A stretch of 64,000 bases of DNA from Acidobacteriaceae bacterium (GTDB lineage: Bacteria; Acidobacteriota; Terriglobia; Terriglobales; Acidobacteriaceae): NCBI GenBank assembly GCA_003134855.1, contig PLCS01000011.1:1-64000 (forward strand). Direction: 5' to 3'. The notes beneath the pieces were generated by a model. It saw only the letters and a list, made by a program, of their open reading frames with translations. It ran no database searches and was not told the DNA's origin. This document shows positions 35,978 to 44,363 of this stretch, in pieces; positions within the stretch are counted from its first letter, which is position 1; each line of letters opens with the position of its first letter. The position numbers and the translations under genes are program-made.

Positions 35978-37059
35978 GCGCCGCGGCCGTACCCATCCTC
36001 GCCGCCACGCTGGATTCGCTGGTGGCCGATTTCCTGCGCGTGCTGGCCAACGAGCGCGGCTCTTCGCCGCACACGCTGCGCGCCTATCAGCGTGAGCTGC
36101 ACGGATTCACTGCTTACATTTCCGAGCACTATGGAAAGGATCAAGGCCCGGAGGGCATCGAGCACACCCACATCCGCGCCTACCTGGGCACGCTCTATGA
36201 TCGCGGACTCGCGAAGGCCTCCGCCGCGCGGGCGCTGGCGGCCATTCGCAGTTGGTTCAAGTGGCTGGCCCGTGCGGGGCTTCTGGAGCAGAACGCCGCC
36301 TCGCTGGTGGCCACGCCCAAGCTGCCCAGGCATCTGCCCCGCGTGCCGTCCATCGAGCAGATGAACCGCGTCGTCGAGTCGGTGCGGGAAGACGCCGCCA
36401 GTTGGCCTGCGCGCGACACGGCGATTCTCGAACTGCTCTACGGCTGCGGCATCCGCAACGCCGAGCTGGTCGGCCTCAACCTCGAAGACATTCACTGGGC
36501 CAACGAAGCGATCCTGATTCGCGGCAAGGGGCAAAAGCAGCGCTACGTCCCGCTGGGCGACGCGGCGGCCGTGGCCCTGCGCGCCTACATGGCCGAACGC
36601 GCGGCGCTGCTGGCTGCCGCCGCCAATGGAGCTGGAGCAGCCGCCGAAGGCAAGCGAGGCGCAGCCGCCGAATGCAAAGGAGCCGCGGCAGCCGAAGGCC
36701 AGGGAACCAAGACAGCCGAAGTCCAGAGAACTACGGCAGGGAAGGGAATCGAGACGCCCGCGCTCTTCCTCAACCTGCAACTGCGAGGCCTCGACAAAGC
36801 GAGCCAGGCCCGTCTGACCACGCGCAGTGTCGGACGCATCGTCAAGCGCATCGCAGTTCTGCGCGGCCTCTCCGCCGACGTGCATCCGCACACGCTGCGC
36901 CACGCCTTCGGAACTCATCTGTTAGAAGAAGGCGCCGACCTGCGCGCCATTCAGGAGTTATTAGGCCACGAGCGCCTCTCCACCACCCAGCGCTACACGC
37001 AACTGACCACCGCGCAGTTGACAGTGGTCTACGACCGGACGCATCCAAGAGCGCGGTAG
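35974..37059 (+). CDS. xerC: XerC-like tyrosine recombinase with Ala-rich insertion
   Basis: The 361-residue protein is the partner of the preceding recombinase. The catalytic residues are R161 ([10 protein letters not shown]), K185 (GKGQKQRYV), H306/R309 ([13 protein letters not shown]), H332 (LLGHERL) and nucleophile Y341 (TTQRYTQL). Between the beta-hairpin and the HxxR helix, residues about 215-258 are an Ala/Glu/Gly-rich insertion ([20 protein letters not shown] and similar) built from DNA repeats of GCAGCCGAAGGC type. Typical XerC is about 300 residues; the insertion explains the extra length. Translation is coupled to xerD. Confidence 0.88.
   Translation: MSAAAVPILAATLDSLVADFLRVLANERGSSPHTLRAYQRELHGFTAYISEHYGKDQGPEGIEHTHIRAYLGTLYDRGLAKASAARALAAIRSWFKWLARAGLLEQNAASLVATPKLPRHLPRVPSIEQMNRVVESVREDAASWPARDTAILELLYGCGIRNAELVGLNLEDIHWANEAILIRGKGQKQRYVPLGDAAAVALRAYMAERAALLAAAANGAGAAAEGKRGAAAECKGAAAAEGQGTKTAEVQRTTAGKGIETPALFLNLQLRGLDKASQARLTTRSVGRIVKRIAVLRGLSADVHPHTLRHAFGTHLLEEGADLRAIQELLGHERLSTTQRYTQLTTAQLTVVYDRTHPRAR
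36620..36750. repeat. Degenerate short repeats encoding the XerC Ala-rich insertion
   Basis: Units of the form GC(A/G)GCCG(A/C)(A/C)(G/T)GC recur, encoding AAE-G/C-K/Q patterns. They lie in frame and suggest slippage-driven expansion of a surface loop. Confidence 0.55.
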
Positions 37060-37219
37060 ACGCGCACGGAATCCTGTAAGTTGGATAGTTTCCGAATTGG
37101 CTACCAACCCCGAGTATGCTCTTCTATCTGCAGACTTACGCGGACAGCTAGTCAAGCGGGATGGTCTGTTCGCGACATTCTCGGTTGCAATCTCCTCCGT
37201 GTGGAGTATCATTTCTCCC

Positions 37220-38470
37220 ATGTTCTCCCTATGCTGCGGCCGTCGCGTGATCGCGCTGATACTTCTTGTTTTCAGCACCAGAACTTGCCTTGCGCAACTC
37301 AACCGTTCGTCCGAGCCGGTCACACTCAAGACGTATTCACTGCAAGAACGCGTGAACAGCGCCGATATCTCTCCCGACGAAAGCCTTGTTGCCATTGAAC
37401 GGACAACCGAACACAAGACGGCGGACGGCAAGACTCTTTTCAGCGAAATTGTCGAGTTATGGAACTTTCGCGAGGACAGAGTGGTTGCCGCCGCACCCCT
37501 GAGGAACGTGGAGGACAGGTCTGTGTCCTCGGAACGCGCCTTCGACCCACTCAAGACTCCGCGCTTTGTCAGATTCAGCGGAGACGGGAAAGTGGTTGTG
37601 GTGTTTGTGGACGACTCCATCACCTTGCTTCTGGCCTCCGACCTCGGATTCCTGCGCTCCGTGATTATCTCCGTTCCACCGAGCAGGACCCGGTCTTTCG
37701 TTACGCACAAAGGACGAGGGGAGTTGGTGAACATAGTGGTTCGTCCAGAGTTGCGGGCCATGGAGATGTCTCCAACAGGAACATTCCTGGCCATCTTGTG
37801 GACGACGGGATACGTTGGCGGTCGAGTGGATTTCTATGACATTTCTACGGGACAGAGAATTGCAGAGTGGGATGCTCCCCCAGGTGAGATGACACTTGGC
37901 AAAGGCCACCGCCTCGCATGGGATCTTGCCTCACCAACCATTTTTGTCGCCGTGCCAAACGCATCGCCTTGTGGAGGCCCGACGCAAATCCCAGATGTGA
38001 TTGGCGTGGATGCGCGCACCGGCAGGACGAAAGTGCGCTTCACATCAGGTCTGATTGTGGGTGATATCGCTGTCACTCCAGGGCATGAACTTCTAGCCGT
38101 GGAGAATAACTGTGTGGGAGTACTCGCGGACCACCATCCAAGGATGAAGGTGTTCGATCTAAATACGGGCAAGCTTGCAAAGGATGTCCGCGCAGATGGA
38201 ACAGGCGTTAGATATGCGGTGTCTGCCTCACGGGATGGGCAGCGGGCTGTGGCTTGGACAAGCGATGTGCGGTGCCAATTCGACTGGCTAGATGGGCATT
38301 GCGGCGATCACGTCATCAAAACGATGCTCACGACCTGGCATTTGCCGGACTTTTCGGTCATCGCGAGCGTCGCCGTGAGTTTTCCTACGGATAGCCCCTT
38401 GAGAATGAGTTCAACGGGACGGTACGTACTAACCTATGGAAAAACGGCATCCGTATTTGAGTTGCCGTAA
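37220..38470 (+). CDS. Secreted beta-propeller-like protein of unknown function
   Basis: From ATG at 37220 the 416-residue product has a signal peptide (MFSLCCGRRVIALILLVFST ending CLAQ). The frame opens earlier at 37097, but that would bury the signal peptide. The rest has repeated segments typical of WD40 or YVTN propellers: SADISPDESLVAIER, PRFVRFSGDGKVVVVF, MEMSPTGTFLAILW, DFYDISTGQRIAEW and KVFDLNTGKLAKDV. Cysteines in the C-terminal third could form disulphides. No enzymatic motif is seen. It follows xerC on the same strand, with a 160-base gap. Confidence 0.7.
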   Translation: MFSLCCGRRVIALILLVFSTRTCLAQLNRSSEPVTLKTYSLQERVNSADISPDESLVAIERTTEHKTADGKTLFSEIVELWNFREDRVVAAAPLRNVEDRSVSSERAFDPLKTPRFVRFSGDGKVVVVFVDDSITLLLASDLGFLRSVIISVPPSRTRSFVTHKGRGELVNIVVRPELRAMEMSPTGTFLAILWTTGYVGGRVDFYDISTGQRIAEWDAPPGEMTLGKGHRLAWDLASPTIFVAVPNASPCGGPTQIPDVIGVDARTGRTKVRFTSGLIVGDIAVTPGHELLAVENNCVGVLADHHPRMKVFDLNTGKLAKDVRADGTGVRYAVSASRDGQRAVAWTSDVRCQFDWLDGHCGDHVIKTMLTTWHLPDFSVIASVAVSFPTDSPLRMSSTGRYVLTYGKTASVFELP

Positions 38471-38487
38471 ACCGTATGGCGGGTGGC

Positions 38488-38610
38488 GGGTGGCCCCGGT
38501 CCCTCGCTGTTGGGAACCGGGGAGACACGAAAGCTCAGTTGAAACGATATTACGCGGGTGCCCCATCCTTTCCGCAGCCTCATCGCGGAAAGGGTGGGAA
38601 ACCACGAACC
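38488..38610. repeat. Composite palindromic repeat (types C and A), intergenic
   Basis: A type C-like hairpin (CCCCGGTCCC ... GGGAACCGGGG, 38488-38524) is followed by a type A unit (38556-38610: GGGTGCCCCATCCTTTCCGC, then GCGGAAAGGGTGGGAAACC and ACGAACC). It lies just past the beta-propeller gene stop and may help end transcription. Confidence 0.8.
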
Positions 38611-38837
38611 CCATACGGCTTGGTTTTGGTGAATCTCGATCCCTCCGTCGGGCGTCCCAGCTCTCGATTGAGTCCCGGAGCGCCCGGCCGTTCCATCCCG
38701 CGATCCAAATGAGCATCGCTTCAAGCAACGTTTCTGTTCCCTATTCACTGTTCACTGTTCACTGCTCATCCGCTTCTTCCTGCCGCTGCGGCTCCGCCGC
38801 CCACCGCTCAGCGTGGCTAGGCCCTCTTGCTCTCGCC
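38611..38837. other. Intergenic remainder with short TTCACTG tandem repeats
   Basis: TTCACTG-type units repeat three times at about 38744-38763. No gene is recognised. The converging ferredoxin-like gene ends at 38838. Confidence 0.4.
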
Positions 38838-40133
38838 TCAATGCGCCACATGGACGAAGTCTCTGGGGCGCATCAGATTTTCCAGGTAGCGGGATTTCAT
38901 TTGCTTGCTGGCCATGATTTGCTTGACCGGCGGGAGCTTGAGAATCACGCCCAGAATGGCGGCCATGGCGCGATGATTCCAGTGGGCTTGATTGTCGAAG
39001 ATCAGGTTCTGCAGCTTGCCCCGCTCGATGGCCATCAGCACGGCGCGGTGAGCGGTGGTGACGGGGGTGAGCACGCGCTGGGGGCGCGCGTGGAGCTTGA
39101 TGGATGCGCTGGGGCAGGCGCGGACGCAGACGCCGCAGCCCAGGCAGAGGGATTCGTCGAGGCGGCCTTTTTTGCGCTTGGGCTTGTGCGGGTCGCCGGC
39201 TGAGACGAGCGCCATGGCCTCGACGGGACAGACCTCAGCGCATTTGCCGCAGCCGTTGCAGGAGTCGGCGTTGAGTTCGGGGAGAAAGTTGGTGGTGGCG
39301 ATGGGGTTGAGGACGGCGAAGCGCTTGGCGGCGAGCATGGCCTCGCAACAGCAGCCACAGCAATTGCAGATGAAGGCAACCTGATTTTGGACGTTCTCGC
39401 CGCACTGGACTAAATTGTGCGCGATGGCTTGATCGAGCAGGGCAAGGCCTTCGCTGAGATCAACGGAGCGGGCAATGCCATGCTTGATGAGCGACTGGGC
39501 GGTGCCGCTGAAGGTCATGCAGATGTCCATGGGCGCGGCGCAGGCTTTGCCCAGATGCTGCATCTTGTGCCGGCAATAGCAGGCGCCGACGCCGCGATGT
39601 GAGGCGCTGCGGATGACTTCGCTGGCGCGTTCGTAGTCGAGCACGGAGAGCGTGCTGTCGCCGGCCAGGGCGTTCTCGTTCACAAAGACGCGCCCCAGCT
39701 GGGTTTCGCCGCCTGTGAAGAGGGCACGCACAAAATCCTCCTCGACGTTGAGGTATTGGTAAAAAAGTTCGGCCAGCAGCTTCTGGTCGTATCCGTTGCC
39801 GAGGCGCATCATGGAGAACTCGAAGAAGCCGGCCATGGGCGGCGGCAGCACAAAAATCTGCTCGCCGCGCAATTCCATGTCGAGCAGCATTCCTCGTGAG
39901 GCCAGGGCTTCCAGGATCTTTTGCGATTCGGCGGCGGGTTTCTTCCACACCTGGACCGCGGCGGCGACGTTGAAGGGCTTGATGGGAAGCAGAGCCACCA
40001 GAGCTGCTTCGTCGCGGGTAAAGAGCACCTCCAGAATGCGGAACAGCAGTTCGGAGGGCGGCGCGCCCTGCGGAAAAAGGTTGAGCCGGTCGCTGAGCGA
40101 TTGGTAGCTATTTCTTAGGGTAGCGTGAGACAT
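38838..40133 (-). CDS. Iron-sulfur protein with two 4Fe-4S ferredoxin modules
   Basis: The 431-residue cytoplasmic protein probably carries electrons or guides a redox partner. The N-terminal half (residues 20-190) is helical and winged-helix-like. In the middle are Cys-rich motifs of unusual type: ACYCRHKMQHLGKAC and, later, CNCCGCCCEAM. Two standard 4Fe-4S modules follow (CNGCGKCAEVCPVEAM and CLGCGVCVRACPSAS). The C-terminal 80 residues are basic. ATG at 40133 is chosen because CAGAGG precedes it; the longer open frame to 40406 reads through a palindromic repeat. Its substrate is unknown. Confidence 0.85.
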   Translation of the reverse strand: MSHATLRNSYQSLSDRLNLFPQGAPPSELLFRILEVLFTRDEAALVALLPIKPFNVAAAVQVWKKPAAESQKILEALASRGMLLDMELRGEQIFVLPPPMAGFFEFSMMRLGNGYDQKLLAELFYQYLNVEEDFVRALFTGGETQLGRVFVNENALAGDSTLSVLDYERASEVIRSASHRGVGACYCRHKMQHLGKACAAPMDICMTFSGTAQSLIKHGIARSVDLSEGLALLDQAIAHNLVQCGENVQNQVAFICNCCGCCCEAMLAAKRFAVLNPIATTNFLPELNADSCNGCGKCAEVCPVEAMALVSAGDPHKPKRKKGRLDESLCLGCGVCVRACPSASIKLHARPQRVLTPVTTAHRAVLMAIERGKLQNLIFDNQAHWNHRAMAAILGVILKLPPVKQIMASKQMKSRYLENLMRPRDFVHVAH

Positions 40134-40212
40134 GAAGCCTCTGGAGCGTAGGATGATTTCGCTGATTATAGGCGTATGCGGGCGGGATGCTCCGGTCTGA
40201 TTTGCACACGCC

Positions 40213-40268
40213 GGGTGCCCCATCCTTTCCGCAGCATCATCGCGAGAAAGGGTGGGAGACCACGAACC
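40213..40268. repeat. Palindromic repeat type A, intergenic
   Basis: GGGTGCCCCATCCTTTCCGC and GCGAGAAAGGGTGGGAGACC, followed by ACGAACC, match the copy at 38556-38610; both continue with CGGCTTGGTTT. It is located between a gene end and the start region of the ferredoxin gene. Confidence 0.85.
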
Positions 40269-40338
40269 CCAACCGGCTTGGTTTCTGAGCGCCACGTTGG
40301 CCGCTCTGGGCGAAATCTTCGCCGAGTAGCCGAATTTC

Positions 40339-40647
40339 CTATAGGTTGAAATGGAAGACGACGGCAACCGATGCCAGTGCGGCGCCAGCCTGCTCTGCAA
40401 GTACAATCAGCGCCTGCCTCGGAGCCCGCGGCAGCCACTTGATTGCGAAGAACGCCACGACCGGCAACTGTGCAGCCATGAGGAGTTGCCAAAGATGCGC
40501 GGCAGCGCCCTCATCGGCCTCGCGGGCAGCGCCATAGATTGCAATGTGGCCAAGCACAATCGCCAGCGCGGTGAGCGACATCGCGATGGGGAGAATGGCG
40601 CTGGGCCGCTTCAGGATTGCGCGAACGGAGGTTGAATTCTGATCCAT
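40339..40647 (-). CDS. Small inner-membrane protein, unknown function
   Basis: The 102-residue protein has three hydrophobic helices (about residues 18-40, 50-70 and 76-100) and few charged residues between them. ATG at 40647 follows AAAGGAGTCAAA, a good ribosome site. It begins 10 bases after the preceding minus-strand gene (40658-41305), which suggests an operon. No family is recognised. Confidence 0.75.
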   Translation of the reverse strand: MDQNSTSVRAILKRPSAILPIAMSLTALAIVLGHIAIYGAAREADEGAAAHLWQLLMAAQLPVVAFFAIKWLPRAPRQALIVLAEQAGAALASVAVVFHFNL

Positions 40648-40657
40648 TTTGACTCCT

Positions 40658-41305
40658 TTAGTTGGGGACATTCGCATCTTCTACTGCATCGCTCCACTGC
40701 TCTCCGCAGCTTTCGCAAAGCCAGCTATTGACCGGATCGACGCCTTCGAGCAGCGGGTCTTCGGCGCCGCATTTCGGGCATACAGGAGGTTCGTATTCTT
40801 CCGGCGGCATCTTGGATAGCTCGACGATGGCCTGCGGAATCGGCCTTGATGCGACTTCGCGCGCCTGCTCAAGCTGGTCGGCGGCAACCAGAATTCTGGG
40901 ATAGCTTGCCTCGGCCGCAACGCGGTAGCCCGAACCTTCAATCCAGCTCTCGATTCCCGCTTGCCGCAGCACCTCGCGGACCAGCCACGCTTCTTCACTG
41001 TCATTACATTCGCAGAGCAGCGTCTTCCAGGTGTATTCGCGCGGCAGATCGCTCTCCTCCGCTTCGTCTTCGGCCTTGGGCGCATCGGCGTCAGAATCCC
41101 AGGCCGAAGCCGCGGAGATCTCGGTCTCTACGCTTGCCGGGCGCGGCCGGGCAAGCCCGCGCGTCTTCATTTCGTCGCGGAGAATCTGCTGTGCTTGTTC
41201 GGTCAGACCGGCGAAATCCGCATCCAGTTCGTACAACTCCTCGTCGCTCATCTCCCGGTAGAGCTGAGTGAGGCGCCGCCATTCCTCGAAAGGGTCGATG
41301 CGCAT
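40658..41305 (-). CDS. DUF2007-like protein with C-terminal zinc ribbon
   Basis: The 215-residue cytoplasmic protein has a helical N-terminal region, an acidic linker (about residues 60-90), a DUF2007-like domain (TLLCECNDSEEAWLVREVL and GIESWIEGSG, a ferredoxin-like fold seen in putative signal-transducing proteins), and a zinc ribbon with CPKCGAEDP followed by CESCGEQW. The role is unknown. It sits directly upstream of the small membrane protein, likely in one operon. Confidence 0.78.
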   Translation of the reverse strand: MRIDPFEEWRRLTQLYREMSDEELYELDADFAGLTEQAQQILRDEMKTRGLARPRPASVETEISAASAWDSDADAPKAEDEAEESDLPREYTWKTLLCECNDSEEAWLVREVLRQAGIESWIEGSGYRVAAEASYPRILVAADQLEQAREVASRPIPQAIVELSKMPPEEYEPPVCPKCGAEDPLLEGVDPVNSWLCESCGEQWSDAVEDANVPN

Positions 41306-41332
41306 ATGCAGCAGTATAGCCGCTGTGGATTC

Positions 41333-43327
41333 TCAGAAGTTGACCTTGCGCTCCGGGAACCAGGTGAGCTTAATGGTGGTGGTAGTCACGGTCTGCGGCC
41401 CGGGAAGGTAAATGGGGGCTTTCCAGTGTTCAATTGCAAAGTTTCCGTTGACTTCGAAGTCCTTGCCGAAGCGCTTGACGACCTGGAAGTTGATGTCGTT
41501 CAGCGTAGTCCCGCCGGGGATCAGGCATGAGGAGTAGGCGGGGGGGCAGGAGTCGGGCGAGGCAGGGGTTGAGCCAGGGATGGTCAAGGTCGTTGAGCCG
41601 GGAATGAAATTGCTGGTGGCCTTTTGATTGCGGTAGCCCGCCTGGATCATCTCGTTACCGCTGAGGTGCCAGGTGATCCAAGCCTGTCCTCCCTTGTCCT
41701 CGCGTCCGATCCAGTCGCCGAAGAGCTGGCCCTGATTGGTATAGCCCTGTCTCTGGACGCCCTCATAGTACATGAAACGGCCGTACTGGCTTGGGTAGGA
41801 GATTTTGGCCGGGCTGTCTACGCTGGAAGGGTCGGTGGAGACGGCTTCCACGCGCAGATCCAGCTTGGGAAGGCCGGGCACATGCGAGAGATAGAGGCCG
41901 GGCCGGTAGGAGGCGCGCCGGGGAGCGTCGGCGGGGGAAACATCGTCATGCACCTCCGAGTCCGTATAGAGCGTGAGCCAGTTGCGAACGAAGGGCAGCC
42001 GGTAAGAGAAGTCGAAGGCGCCAAAGCGAGCGCCGGGATCCTGGGACGTGTACTTGGTACGGCCAGAGGGAGAGGTGACGCTGAAGAAGCTCCTCAGGAA
42101 GCTCTTGACGTTGATGGCTCCGTGGCCCTTGCCGGCCCAGATAGCGGTGCGCTCGAAGCCGAATTCAAGGTTCTTCGTCGGCCGAAAGCTGATCTTCTCG
42201 ACGTGGACCCAGGGGTCGCCGGGATTGATCACATCCGCTCCGGATTTGGGATAGTTCGGATTGGGCATATAGTTGTGCCCGTGGAGCGGTCCGACCAGAA
42301 AATCGTAGCGGAAGGGTCCGGTAAGCCGGGAGAGCCCGGGAACATACAGCGGCTCGATGCGGTTGATGCGGAAGGAAGTGATGTTTGCGGCATTGTTGGA
42401 GTAAGCCATGCCGCCGCCCAGGCCAGGCCCAAGCCAGTTGTCCTGTCTGCCGAAGGAGATTTCGTGGTTGAGGACGTGGGCGGAGACAAAGGCCTCGATC
42501 ACCCGCGCGTCGGCGGTGGTGGCGATCGGTCCCATGGGAATCGTAGCCTGATTGTAGGGAGTGGATGCGCCGCAGAGGGTGGTAGGATTCCAGACGGCGT
42601 TGTTCATGCAGAAGGTGGTGGCGTCGACGGTGCTGAGTGCATTGGCCAGCGCCTGGGAATAGCCGTCGGCCGAGGGCGCCGCCTGAAACTCGCCGCGCGC
42701 ATAGAACACGAAGCGGCCAGCGGAGGCATAGCCGCTGGCGCCGGTGTAGTTATTTATGCCGCTTTCGTAGGGGCGGCCATAGTCGTTGATGACGGTCGAG
42801 CCGAGATGATAGCTGTCGCGCAGCGGGGTGCCGCTGATGCCACGCGCCACCGAGTAAACCGACTCAATGCGGGCGAGGCCCTGGTGCGCCAGGCAGGGGC
42901 CCTGGCTGTCGTAGTGCAGTTCGCGCTCGAGCGCATCGTAGATGCCCTGAGCCTCGTCGGTGTCTGTTCCCTCATCCGCGTCCGCTATCTGTGCGCCGGC
43001 TTGCTCGACCATGCGGCCCAAGCTGGCACGCGTCCAGGGGCGCATGCCGAGAAAGACATCGTCCACGTAGCCGAGCGAGTAGAGCCGCAGCATGGCCGGA
43101 TAGACCCAGCTATCGACAGGGATGTAGGGCGAACCGAGCGCGGCTGGCGCGCAGGTTGGCGCAATGCCGCTCTTGTGGCCGGCGCTCTGAGGCGCAGCGG
43201 CTTTGGAAGCTGCGGGCTGTTGAGCAGCGACGGAGCCGGCGGTCAAGAAGAAAAGCGTCGCCAGCAACGTGGCGCAGGGGAGAAAAGCAGCCTTGAACCA
43301 ACGTATGCTCAAATTCATATTCCTCAT
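41333..43327 (-). CDS. Capsule assembly Wzi-family outer-membrane protein
   Basis: The 664-residue protein has a signal peptide (ending SVAAQQ) and many beta strands, and ends in Phe (RKVNF), as an outer-membrane barrel would. The Wzi family helps attach capsular polysaccharide to the cell surface. Family-like segments include SFGRQDNWLGPGLGGG, FRYDFLVGPLHGH and EFGFERTAIWAGKGHG. An N-terminal part (residues 60-130) contains VDSWVYPAMLRLYSLG, typical of Wzi and related proteins. No capsule genes lie next to it, so polysaccharide attachment is inferred from family only. ATG at 43327 or 43318 may be the start. Confidence 0.85.
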   Translation of the reverse strand: MRNMNLSIRWFKAAFLPCATLLATLFFLTAGSVAAQQPAASKAAAPQSAGHKSGIAPTCAPAALGSPYIPVDSWVYPAMLRLYSLGYVDDVFLGMRPWTRASLGRMVEQAGAQIADADEGTDTDEAQGIYDALERELHYDSQGPCLAHQGLARIESVYSVARGISGTPLRDSYHLGSTVINDYGRPYESGINNYTGASGYASAGRFVFYARGEFQAAPSADGYSQALANALSTVDATTFCMNNAVWNPTTLCGASTPYNQATIPMGPIATTADARVIEAFVSAHVLNHEISFGRQDNWLGPGLGGGMAYSNNAANITSFRINRIEPLYVPGLSRLTGPFRYDFLVGPLHGHNYMPNPNYPKSGADVINPGDPWVHVEKISFRPTKNLEFGFERTAIWAGKGHGAINVKSFLRSFFSVTSPSGRTKYTSQDPGARFGAFDFSYRLPFVRNWLTLYTDSEVHDDVSPADAPRRASYRPGLYLSHVPGLPKLDLRVEAVSTDPSSVDSPAKISYPSQYGRFMYYEGVQRQGYTNQGQLFGDWIGREDKGGQAWITWHLSGNEMIQAGYRNQKATSNFIPGSTTLTIPGSTPASPDSCPPAYSSCLIPGGTTLNDINFQVVKRFGKDFEVNGNFAIEHWKAPIYLPGPQTVTTTTIKLTWFPERKVNF

Positions 43328-43409
43328 TTTATCACGGGTTTACCTTGATTGGATGCAGGAAATAGTGGAGCAGATACAAATCTACTGCCGTTCTGAAAGG
43401 TCAACTCAA

Positions 43410-44246
43410 TCACCGGGCCGCCGCCTCGACGGCGTCGTCTAACTCCCGCTTGAAGGCGGCGGCGACTTGGCGCTTCCATTCCTCGCTGAAGAGGCCCTTG
43501 CGGGTGAGGTAGGTCTCCATCATCAGGAGGGAATCGCGGGCCTCTGAGGGCTCGAAGATGCAGTCGATGAGGGTGGGTCCGTTGCCCCTGCGGGCGTGGG
43601 TAATGGCCTCGGTCGATACGCGATAGGCGGCCACTACGTCGCTACCGTCGACGGGGATGACGGGAATGCCGCAGGCCGCAGAGGCGATCTCAGCGGCTCC
43701 GGTCTGCTTTATACCCCGCGGCGGCTCGGCCGTGAGGCGAGTCTGGCGGACGAAGAGGATAGGCAACTGCCGGTCGCCGGCAGCCTTGAGCGCTTCATCG
43801 GAGAAACCGGAGCCGTCGCTGGAGAAGGCTACGGAGATCTTGCCGTTCTTCGCCGCCTTGTTGGCTTGGGCCGCGACGGCAGCGAGCTTGAATTGGGCGG
43901 TAGGGCTGGGACGGGTGGCGCGGGCGTATAGGCGGGCGAAGAGTTTGTCCAGCGGCTCGCCCTGAATCTCGTTCCATATGAAGTTGACGACCAAGTCGCC
44001 GGGCGAGGCAGCGACGGTGTCCTCCGGCAGCAGGTCGATGGTCACCCCCACTGCGACCGCCTCACGGTTGGCGGAGCCGCGCTTGCCGGTGAGCTTGCTC
44101 CGCGGGAAGAGTATTTGCACCCGCTCTTCGAGCGCGCGGCACTTCACCATGGCGGCGTAGAGCTGGAGCAGCTTTTCGTTGGAGATGATGGAGAAGCCGG
44201 GTTTGCCGGCCAGCGCGTCGGCGCTCTGTTCTTTCGTTCTGGTCAT
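43410..44246 (-). CDS. E1-alpha-like thiamine-dependent dehydrogenase with decayed cofactor motif
   Basis: The 278-residue protein has the fold signature of the alpha subunit of 2-oxoacid dehydrogenases (LLQLYAAMVKCRALEERVQ, VAVGVTIDLLPEDTV and FSSDGSGFSDEALKAAGD...LPILFV). The thiamine motif GDG...NN is changed to SDG...RQ (in FVRQTRL), and the GQEA motif reads NREA, so cofactor binding is doubtful. Real E1-alpha subunits are 320-400 residues; this is shorter. No E1-beta or E2 gene is adjacent. ATG at 44246 has an AGGAACCAGGAACG ribosome site. It diverges from the aldo/keto reductase gene by 117 bases, with a possible shared promoter region. It may be a non-catalytic paralogue. Confidence 0.75.
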   Translation of the reverse strand: MTRTKEQSADALAGKPGFSIISNEKLLQLYAAMVKCRALEERVQILFPRSKLTGKRGSANREAVAVGVTIDLLPEDTVAASPGDLVVNFIWNEIQGEPLDKLFARLYARATRPSPTAQFKLAAVAAQANKAAKNGKISVAFSSDGSGFSDEALKAAGDRQLPILFVRQTRLTAEPPRGIKQTGAAEIASAACGIPVIPVDGSDVVAAYRVSTEAITHARRGNGPTLIDCIFEPSEARDSLLMMETYLTRKGLFSEEWKRQVAAAFKRELDDAVEAAAR

Positions 44247-44363
44247 CGTTCCTGGTTCCTCGCCGGTTTCTGCGATTGTAAACGGGGACGGGACTGATTG
44301 CGAGGAAGGAACGCAGTTGGGGAGTAAAATCCACTTTGAGCAGTTTTCGCGAGGGAGGAAACG

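Noticed and set aside
40134..40406. N-terminal extension of the ferredoxin-like protein
   Set aside because: It translates a type A palindrome and intergenic sequence; ATG at 40133 has a ribosome site.
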